Positions 1 to 3,889 of a DNA stretch of 5,240 bases are shown here, piece by piece (positions within the stretch are counted from its first letter, which is position 1; each line of letters starts with the position of its first letter). Position numbers and translations under genes: made by a program. Source of the stretch: Clostridiales bacterium (GTDB lineage: Bacteria; Bacillota; Clostridia; Oscillospirales; Oscillospiraceae); NCBI GenBank assembly GCA_019423635.1, contig JAHZBA010000069.1, positions 1 to 5,240 on the forward strand, in the 5' to 3' direction. The notes under the pieces were generated by a model. That model had not been told where the DNA came from, made no database searches, and was given only the letters and a program-made list of their open reading frames with translations.

Positions 1-5
1 TCCGT

Positions 6-44
6 CACCGCCTGCGGCGGTGCCACCTCTCCCAGAGGGAGAGG
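6..44. repeat. Tandem pair of GC-rich hairpins (REP-like), copy A
   Basis: Two perfect inverted repeats lie almost back to back: CACCGCC-TGC-GGCGGTG (6-22) and CCTCTCCC-AGA-GGGAGAGG (26-44). Both, with their flanks, are unchanged in copy B at 3411-3449. Stems of 7 and 8 bp with 3-base loops are typical of short palindromic intergenic repeats. No T-run follows either stem, so neither is an obvious intrinsic terminator. I recall very similar CTCTCCC/GGGAGAG palindromes as frequent intergenic repeats in gut Clostridia, but this was not checked here. Confidence 0.75.
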
Positions 45-280
45 CAAGGGGGCGGGCCGACCAGAGCCAGGGACAAAAAAAAGCTCCACGGAGCGCCGGG
101 GCAGCGCTTAGCGAAGCGGAAAGCGCGGAATTAGAAGCAGAGACCGTCCGTCAACCACCCAACAGCCCCCACCGGAAGTTTCTTCACGCGGGTCAAGGAA
201 TCTTCAACTGAGGGGTTCGGCGCGCGCCGGCAGGGGCCACCAAGTCTCCACCCAAGCCGGGCGGCAACAACCCTCGCATT

Positions 281-312
281 GGCGAAATTTGACCGCAGGT
301 CAAATTCTCGCC
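281..312 (+). other. Covarying stem-loop, copy A
   Basis: GGCGA-AATTTGACC-GCA-GGTCAAATT-C-TCGCC forms a 14-bp stem with a 3-base loop and one bulged C. The copy B equivalent (3681-3713) has the inner arms AACTTGGCC and GGCCAAGTT. Two base pairs have therefore changed from A-T type to G-C type on both arms at once, while the outer 5-bp clamp and the bulge are unchanged. This compensated change indicates selection on, or conversion of, a paired structure in RNA or cruciform DNA. Confidence 0.8.
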
Positions 313-318
313 ACGGCG

Positions 319-383
319 TCTTTTTCTCTTTTGGACCGTGCACGGCCCGTTTTCTCTTTTTCTCCGCTGAGAAAAAGAGAAAA
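319..383 (+). other. Pyrimidine-pyrimidine-purine mirror/inverted element, copy A
   Basis: The stem 350-364 / 369-383 is a perfect 15-bp hairpin (TTTTCTCTTTTTCTC with GAGAAAAAGAGAAAA, loop CGCT). Upstream, 319-332 (TCTTTTTCTCTTTT) is the mirror image of the 5' arm, matching 14 of 15 bases. It therefore has the polarity needed to sit as a parallel third strand on the purine arm (T·A-T, C·G-C). The palindrome CCGTGCACGG (336-345) lies between the two pyrimidine tracts. An alternative Watson-Crick pairing of 11 bp between the upstream tract and 373-383 is also possible. The stem is followed by TGGGGGG rather than a T-run, so it is not a standard terminator. Confidence 0.75.
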
Positions 384-400
384 TGGGGGGTGCATTGCCC

Positions 401-416
401 AGCTATCATCATAGCT
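401..416 (+). other. Short invariant hairpin at the 3' end of copy A
   Basis: AGCTAT-CATC-ATAGCT is a perfect 6-bp stem with a 4-base loop. It lies within a block (from GAGAAAATGG through ATAGCT) that is identical in copy B. Its last base is 69 bases before the chosen dnaN start; in copy B the equivalent distance to gyrB is 68 bases. Confidence 0.65.
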
Positions 417-469
417 GATTTCCCAGCCCCGGCCGCCAGGCCGCCAAAACCAAAAAATCTTCTCAGATA

Positions 470-477
470 AAAAGAGG
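470..477 (+). promoter_or_regulatory. Ribosome binding site of dnaN
   Basis: AAAAGAGG, with core AGAGG at 473-477, lies 8 bases before ATG 486. This spacing decides against the longer reading from GTG 477, which would overlap the Shine-Dalgarno sequence itself. ATG 489 is the other possible start, at a spacing of 11. Confidence 0.7.
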
Positions 478-485
478 TGTCTCAT

Positions 486-1601
486 ATGATGAAATTCAGC
501 TGCGAAAAAGTCCTTTTGCAAAACGCCATCGCCGTCACATCCCGTGCGGTCTCCTCCAAGAGCTCCATTCCCGCCCTGGAGGGCCTGCTGCTCCACGCCG
601 GCGAGGACCTGACCGTCTCCGGCTACGACATGAAAACCGGCATCCGCACGAGGGTGTCCGCCACCGTCCCGGAGGGCGGCGAGATCGTTCTGAACGCCCG
701 GCTGTTCGGGGACATCATCCGCCGGATGCCGGACGACGTGGTCACCGTCACCGTGGACGACAAGCTGATGGTCCACCTCAGCTGCGGCGACGCGGACTTC
801 GACATCCTGGGCCTCTCCGCCGCCGATTATCCGGAGCTGCCGGAGGTGGAGGACGAGTACGGCATCTCCTTACAGCAAAAGACCCTGCGGGCCATGATCG
901 AGGAGGTGTCCTTCGCGGTCTCCACCAATGAGAGCCGCCCGGTGCACACCGGCGCCCTCTTTGAGATCGCCGGAGACAGTTTGACCATGGTGGCCGTGGA
1001 CGGCTTCCGCCTGGCCGTGCGCCGGGAGAAGCTGGAAAAACTGGAGGGCGGCGCCTTCTCCTTTGTGGCCCCCGGCGCGGCGCTGAACGAGGTCAAGAAC
1101 ATCTGCGGCGACGTGGAGGACCCGGCCGCCGTGACCCTGGGCAAGCGGCACGTCCTCTTTGAGGTGGGCGAGACGGAGCTGATCTGCCGCCGCCTGGAGG
1201 GGGAGTTCCTGGACTACAAGGCCTCCATCCCCCGGAAGAATCCCATCACCGTGATCGCCGACACCAAGGCCCTCATTGAGAGCATCGACCGGGTGTCCGT
1301 GGTGATCTCCGACAAGCTGAAAAGTCCGGTGCGGTGCCTCTTTGACCACGATAAGGTGGTGCTCTCCGCCCGGACCGGCAACGGCGAGTCCAGGGACGTC
1401 TGCCGCCTCTCCGGCGACGGGCAGGGGCTGGAGATCGGCTTCAACAACCGCTATCTCATGGAGGCCCTGCGCTATGCCCCGGCGGAGACCGTGCGGATTG
1501 AGCTGAACACCGGCGTCTCCCCCGCCATCATCGTGCCCACGGAGGGAGAGGAGAATTTCCTCTACATGGTGCTGCCGGTGCGGCTGAAGAATGCGGAGTG
1601 A
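486..1601 (+). CDS. dnaN: DNA polymerase III subunit beta (sliding clamp)
   Basis: This encodes a 371-residue protein, the normal length for a bacterial beta clamp. The clamp is a ring-shaped homodimer that encircles DNA and tethers the replicative polymerase and repair enzymes. Family features seen are the MKFSCEK-type N-terminus, the TGALFE segment leading into the second clamp domain, the AVDGFRLA motif at residues 170-177 (the family's DGxRLA), and the C-terminal LPVRL at 363-367, which lines the client-peptide pocket. Three clamp repeats of about 120 residues fit the length. ATG 486 is preferred because AGAGG lies 8 bases upstream. The gene is complete and intact. It heads a tight cluster with yaaA and recF, four bases from the next start. 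dnaA would normally precede it and is presumably beyond the left edge. The structured repeat directly upstream may form part of its leader. Confidence 0.97.
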   Translation: MMKFSCEKVLLQNAIAVTSRAVSSKSSIPALEGLLLHAGEDLTVSGYDMKTGIRTRVSATVPEGGEIVLNARLFGDIIRRMPDDVVTVTVDDKLMVHLSCGDADFDILGLSAADYPELPEVEDEYGISLQQKTLRAMIEEVSFAVSTNESRPVHTGALFEIAGDSLTMVAVDGFRLAVRREKLEKLEGGAFSFVAPGAALNEVKNICGDVEDPAAVTLGKRHVLFEVGETELICRRLEGEFLDYKASIPRKNPITVIADTKALIESIDRVSVVISDKLKSPVRCLFDHDKVVLSARTGNGESRDVCRLSGDGQGLEIGFNNRYLMEALRYAPAETVRIELNTGVSPAIIVPTEGEENFLYMVLPVRLKNAE

Positions 1602-1605
1602 GCCT

Positions 1606-1821
1606 ATGCGGACCATCACAATCACCACGGAGTATATCAAGCTCCAGGATCTTTTGAAGCTCGGTAATCTGGTGGAGACCGGCGGCGAGGCCAAGGAGCG
1701 GATTCAGGCCGGAGAGGCCAGGGTCAATGGGGAGGTCTGTACCCAGCGGGGGAAAAAGCTCCGCCCCGGCGACCGCGTGAGCTTTGATGGGCAGGAGCTG
1801 ACGGTAAGCTATGCGGATTGA
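1606..1821 (+). CDS. yaaA: S4-domain RNA-binding protein YaaA (RlbA-type)
   Basis: This encodes a 71-residue protein that is almost entirely one S4 RNA-binding domain. The motif runs from LQDLLKLGNLVETGGEAK (residues 13-30) through IQAGEARVNGE (33-43) to RGKKLRPGDRV (48-58), the usual S4 helix-turn and beta pattern. The family (YaaA, also called RlbA in Bacillus) always sits between dnaN and recF in Firmicutes and is linked to ribosome maturation; the exact RNA target cannot be read from this sequence. The start at ATG 1606 is chosen because GGAG (1595-1598) lies 7 bases upstream, inside the end of dnaN. An in-frame ATG at 1591 would add five residues and overlap dnaN by 11 bases. The stop overlaps the recF start, so translation is probably coupled. 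Confidence 0.93.
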   Translation: MRTITITTEYIKLQDLLKLGNLVETGGEAKERIQAGEARVNGEVCTQRGKKLRPGDRVSFDGQELTVSYAD

Positions 1822-2917
1822 CCGGCTGGAGGTAGAGGGCTTTCGCAACTACCGCCGTCAGATGGCGGAGTTTGACCCCGGCTGCAATGTGATTTTCGGG
1901 GAGAACGCCCAGGGCAAGACGAACCTGCTGGAGGCCCTGATCTACCTCTCCTGCGGCCGCTCCCCCCGGGCCAGAGCGGACCGGGAGATGATCGGCTTTC
2001 AGGAGGACTTCGCCCGGCTGGAGGTCTCCGCCTTCGCCAGGGACCGGGAATTCCGGGTGCGGGGAGAGCTGTACCGGAACCGGCGGCGAAGGCTGTGGGT
2101 CAATCAGGTACCTGTGAAAAACGGCGCCGAGCTGGGCCAGGTGTATCATACGGTGTTCTTCTGCCCGGAGGATCTGTATCTGATCCGGGAGGGGGCTGCC
2201 GCCCGGCGGAAGTTTCTGGACACGGCCCTCTGCCAGCTGCGGCCCCGCTATGCCGCGGCCCTCTCGGAGTACCACCGGGCCTACGACCATAAGACCCGAA
2301 TCCTCCGGGACGCCGAGGAGCGGCCGGATCTTCTGGAGACCCTGCCGGAGTTCAACGAGCGGCTGATCCGGGCCGGGGCGGTGCTGATCCACTACCGCCA
2401 TCAGTTCACCCTGCGGCTCAGCGAATACGCGGCCCTGCACCACCGGGAGTGCTCCGGAGGCCGGGAGGCGCTGGAGATCCGATACCAGACGGTCTCCTCC
2501 GTGGAAGATCCCGGGGCGGAACTCGGCGCGGTGGCGGAGGACCTGCGGCGCCATATGGAGTCCCACCAGGCGGCGGAGCGGGCCTCCCGGCTGTGCCTAT
2601 CCGGCCCCCACAAGGACGATCTCCTGGTGACCATCGACGGCCGGGAGGCCCGGCAGTACGCCTCCCAGGGCCAGACCCGGACGGCGGCCCTCGCCATGAA
2701 GCTGGCGGAGCGGGAGATCTACAAGAACGCGGCGGAGGCCTGCCCGGTACTGCTGCTGGACGACGTTTTGAGCGAGCTGGACCCCCGGCGGCAGGAGTTT
2801 GTTTTGAACCGGATCGCGGGGGGGCAGGTCTTCATCACCTGCTGCGAGGACGACCGGCTGGCGGCGCTTCTGGGCGGGAAGGTGTTTCACGTGGAGCAGG
2901 GACGCATCCACACATAG
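1811..2917 (+). CDS. recF: DNA replication/repair protein RecF
   Basis: This encodes a 368-residue protein, a typical RecF length. RecF is an SMC/ABC-like ATPase that acts with RecO and RecR to load RecA at gapped DNA. Visible motifs are the N-terminal IDRLEVEGFRNYR, Walker A GENAQGKT (residues 30-37), LSGPHKDD (263-270), the ABC signature region YASQGQTRT (283-291), and Walker B LLLDDVLSELD (314-324) with its acidic catalytic end. All key residues are present and the gene looks intact. ATG 1811 gives the conserved N-terminus and overlaps the yaaA stop by 11 bases. The nearest AGGAG (1793-1797) is 13 bases away, so coupling to yaaA translation probably helps initiation. The last codons (FHVEQ) contain a near-match to the ParB site, annotated separately. 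Confidence 0.97.
   Translation: MRIDRLEVEGFRNYRRQMAEFDPGCNVIFGENAQGKTNLLEALIYLSCGRSPRARADREMIGFQEDFARLEVSAFARDREFRVRGELYRNRRRRLWVNQVPVKNGAELGQVYHTVFFCPEDLYLIREGAAARRKFLDTALCQLRPRYAAALSEYHRAYDHKTRILRDAEERPDLLETLPEFNERLIRAGAVLIHYRHQFTLRLSEYAALHHRECSGGREALEIRYQTVSSVEDPGAELGAVAEDLRRHMESHQAAERASRLCLSGPHKDDLLVTIDGREARQYASQGQTRTAALAMKLAEREIYKNAAEACPVLLLDDVLSELDPRRQEFVLNRIAGGQVFITCCEDDRLAALLGGKVFHVEQGRIHT
2883..2898. promoter_or_regulatory. Degenerate parS-like site within the 3' end of recF
   Basis: TGTTTCACGTGGAGCA matches the perfect parS palindrome found 85 bp downstream at 14 of 16 positions. The left half and the central CACGTG are intact and two bases of the right half differ. It encodes V-FHVEQ at the RecF C-terminus, so the match may come partly from coding constraint. 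It could be a weak second ParB site or a chance likeness. Confidence 0.4.
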
Positions 2918-2967
2918 ACAGCGCCATGGCAGGGCGCAAAGATGTGAGGTCCGGCGCTGAAAAATCG

Positions 2968-2983
2968 TGTTTCACGTGAAACA
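2968..2983. promoter_or_regulatory. parS: parS centromere site (ParB/Spo0J binding)
   Basis: TGTTTCACGTGAAACA is a perfect 16-bp palindrome and fits the consensus bacterial chromosomal parS (TGTTNCACGTGAAACA in Bacillus). ParB binds it, spreads along DNA, and with ParA and SMC organises and separates the newly copied origins. The site lies in the 126-bp gap between recF and remB, exactly the origin-proximal neighbourhood where parS sites cluster. The gap otherwise holds a weak GCGCC/GGCGC inverted repeat (2921-2937), the remB leader and no gene. As a hairpin the palindrome would have only a 6-bp stem, and the T5 run lies 8 bases beyond it, so a terminator role is unlikely. Confidence 0.93.
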
Positions 2984-3043
2984 TCCGAACTTTTTGGAAG
3001 AAAAGGAAACAGCAAGGAGACATCCTTTGGAGCGGGAGGAAAG

Positions 3044-3307
3044 ATGTACCTGCATTTAGGGCAAAATGAGATTGTGCCGGAGCGGCGGATCATCGGAATC
3101 TTTGATCTGGACCAGTGCTCCACCTCCAGACGGACAAGGGACTACCTGGCCGCTGCGGAGCGGGAGGGCGTGGTGCTGGACATCTCCGGGGATCTGCCCA
3201 GGTCCTTCGTGGTGTGCGACCACCCCTATCACCGGCAGATTGTCTATTTAAGCCAGCTGACGCCCGGAACCCTGCGAAGGCGGGCGGAGGGCGTGGGAAT
3301 CGAGTGA
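3044..3307 (+). CDS. remB: RemB-type DUF370 regulator
   Basis: This encodes an 87-residue protein of the DUF370/RemB (YaaB) family. It begins MYLHLGQNEIVPERRIIGIFDLD, with the family's start and the GIFD motif at residues 18-21. A central PRSFVVC (52-58) and a C-terminal VYLSQLTPGTLRRRA follow, also typical. RemA and RemB regulate extracellular-matrix genes in Bacillus subtilis, and RemA is a DNA-binding protein. In Clostridia the protein usually sits between recF and gyrB, as here, but its targets in this kind of organism are not evident. GGAGG at 3035-3039 is close (4 bases) to the start; ATG 3044 gives the conserved N-terminus. A small AAGGA-GACA-TCCTT repeat (3014-3027) lies in the leader. 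A 126-base gap and a parS site separate it from recF, so read-through from recF is possible but not shown. Confidence 0.92.
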   Translation: MYLHLGQNEIVPERRIIGIFDLDQCSTSRRTRDYLAAAEREGVVLDISGDLPRSFVVCDHPYHRQIVYLSQLTPGTLRRRAEGVGIE

Positions 3308-3405
3308 AGGGCGGAGCGCCGGGATGCGGCCCAGGCCCCACAGAGCGGCGCGCCGAGTCGTCGCGCCCTACGAAGGGGCCGGGGAGGTGAGACGGGGAAA
3401 CCCTC
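3308..3405. repeat. GC-rich intergenic stretch with a hairpin, possible separate repeat
   Basis: These 98 bases between remB and copy B contain no gene. GGCGCG (3347-3352) and CGCGCC (3362-3367) form a perfect 6-bp stem around CCGAGTCGT. The GCGCCGAGTCGTCGCGCCCTAC-like text resembles palindromic intergenic repeats I remember from gut Clostridia, but no second copy exists in the window. No T-run terminator for remB is visible. Confidence 0.4.
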
Positions 3406-3410
3406 TCCGT

Positions 3411-3449
3411 CACCGCCTGCGGCGGTGCCACCTCTCCCAGAGGGAGAGG
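3411..3449. repeat. Tandem pair of GC-rich hairpins (REP-like), copy B
   Basis: CACCGCC-TGC-GGCGGTG (3411-3427) and CCTCTCCC-AGA-GGGAGAGG (3431-3449) are identical to copy A. They have perfect stems, 3-base loops and no T-run. Confidence 0.75.
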
Positions 3450-3680
3450 CAAGAGGATGGCCCGATCAGAACGGGGGCAGGCCCCACGGAGCGCCGGGGC
3501 AGCGCTTAGCGAAGCGGAAAGCGCGGAATTAGGAGCAAGGGCAGTTCGATAAGCACCCAACAGCCTCTGCCGGAAGTATCAACACGCGGGTCAAGGTTCC
3601 TTCAACTGAGCGGAACGGCGCGCGCCGGCAGGGGGTATCAAGTTTCCACCCAGACCGGGCGGGAACAACTCCCGCATATT

Positions 3681-3713
3681 GGCGAAACTTGGCCGGAGGG
3701 CCAAGTTCTCGCC
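3681..3713 (+). other. Covarying stem-loop, copy B
   Basis: GGCGA-AACTTGGCC-GGAG-GGCCAAGTT-C-TCGCC is a 14-bp stem with a 4-base loop and one bulged C. Compared with copy A, two inner pairs are exchanged on both arms. The loop is one base longer; the clamp and bulge are the same. Confidence 0.8.
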
Positions 3714-3720
3714 ACCAGCG

Positions 3721-3788
3721 TCTCTTTTCTCTTTTGGACCGTGCACGGCCCGTTTTCTCTTTTCTCCGCAAGAGGAGAAAAGAGAAAA
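3721..3788 (+). other. Pyrimidine-pyrimidine-purine mirror/inverted element, copy B
   Basis: TTTTCTCTTTTCTCC (3753-3767) pairs perfectly over 15 bp with GGAGAAAAGAGAAAA (3774-3788) around loop GCAAGA. The upstream tract TCTCTTTTCTCTTTT (3721-3735) mirrors the 5' arm at 14 of 15 positions. The palindrome CCGTGCACGG (3739-3748) lies between them. Where copy A has T5, T5 and A5 in the three tracts, copy B has T4, T4 and A4. Confidence 0.75.
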
Positions 3789-3805
3789 TGGGGGGTGCAT
3801 TGCCC

Positions 3806-3821
3806 AGCTATCATCATAGCT
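3806..3821 (+). other. Short invariant hairpin at the 3' end of copy B
   Basis: AGCTAT-CATC-ATAGCT is identical to 401-416, loop included. It ends 68 bases before the gyrB start codon. Confidence 0.65.
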
Positions 3822-3861
3822 ACAATCCCGCCCCCCGGCCGCAGGCCGCCCCCCCAGTAAA

Positions 3862-3882
3862 GCAAAACTGTTTGCAAAGGAG
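3862..3882 (+). promoter_or_regulatory. gyrB ribosome binding site with adjacent small hairpin
   Basis: AAAGGAG (3876-3882) lies 7 bases before ATG 3890, a strong Shine-Dalgarno sequence that fixes the start. Directly before it, GCAAA-ACTG-TTTGC (3862-3875) is a perfect 5-bp inverted repeat. It does not cover the binding site, and the spacer before dnaN has no counterpart. Confidence 0.7.
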
Positions 3883-3889
3883 AACACCC

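Larger units (their letters stand above)
1..445 (+). repeat. Copy A of a ~445-bp structured intergenic repeat, upstream of dnaN
   Basis: This non-coding stretch matches 3406-3850 in the same orientation over its whole length. Blocks 1-48 and 86-134 are identical to copy B, as is the last structured part from about 377 to 416. The middle part (131-276) differs at about 30 of 146 aligned positions by my hand count. It contains, in order, two GC hairpins (6-44), a 49-bp invariant block with GCGCTT/AAGCGC arms, a 12-bp CG palindrome (218-229), a covarying stem (281-312), a pyrimidine/pyrimidine/purine mirror element (319-383) and a short hairpin (401-416). The left end may be cut by the window edge, because copy B is preceded by CCCTC. 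I see no gene, no convincing sigma-A promoter and no DnaA box. It could be a composite of palindromic repeats, a non-autonomous mobile element or a conserved leader RNA; the sequence alone does not decide. Confidence 0.9.
3406..3850 (+). repeat. Copy B of the ~445-bp structured intergenic repeat, upstream of gyrB
   Basis: This is the second copy of the element at 1-445, in the same orientation and of equal length despite several compensating indels. It ends 39 bases before the gyrB start; copy A ends 40 bases before dnaN. All paired elements of copy A are present: GC hairpins (3411-3449), invariant block (3484-3532), CG palindrome (3616-3627), covarying stem (3681-3713), mirror element (3721-3788) and terminal hairpin (3806-3821). 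The sequence beyond 3850 has no similarity to the equivalent spacer of copy A. The two genes downstream are unrelated, so this is not a gene duplication. No coding region is supported inside it. Confidence 0.9.

Noticed and set aside
350..390. Intrinsic terminator at the 15-bp A/T-rich hairpin.
   Set aside because: The stem is followed by TGGGGGG on the plus strand. On the minus strand it is followed by CGGGCCG, so no U-tract exists beyond the stem in either direction.
131..412. Minus-strand open frame through copy A (93 codons) with a counterpart in copy B (3529-3771), ending at aligned stop codons and sharing pieces such as PCRRAP and LTRV.
   Set aside because: In the aligned part (131-276), differences between copies fall 7/13/10 over the three codon positions, with the fewest at the minus-strand wobble position. 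That is opposite to coding selection. The upstream half is in a different frame in the two copies, and there is no good ribosome binding site.
279..470. Plus-strand open frame through the mirror element of copy A, leading up to dnaN.
   Set aside because: The T5/T4 and loop-length changes put copy B in a different frame part-way, so no peptide is conserved over the whole stretch, while the DNA pairing is. It is better explained as structured non-coding sequence.
1..485. Possible oriC between a presumed upstream dnaA and dnaN.
   Set aside because: I found no TTATCCACA-like boxes and no AT-rich unwinding stretch here. The gap is filled by the repeat, which also occurs before gyrB.
2921..2937. 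GCGCC-ATGGCAG-GGCGC inverted repeat after recF as a terminator.
   Set aside because: It has only a 5-bp stem with a 7-base loop and no T-run after it, so it is too weak to call.
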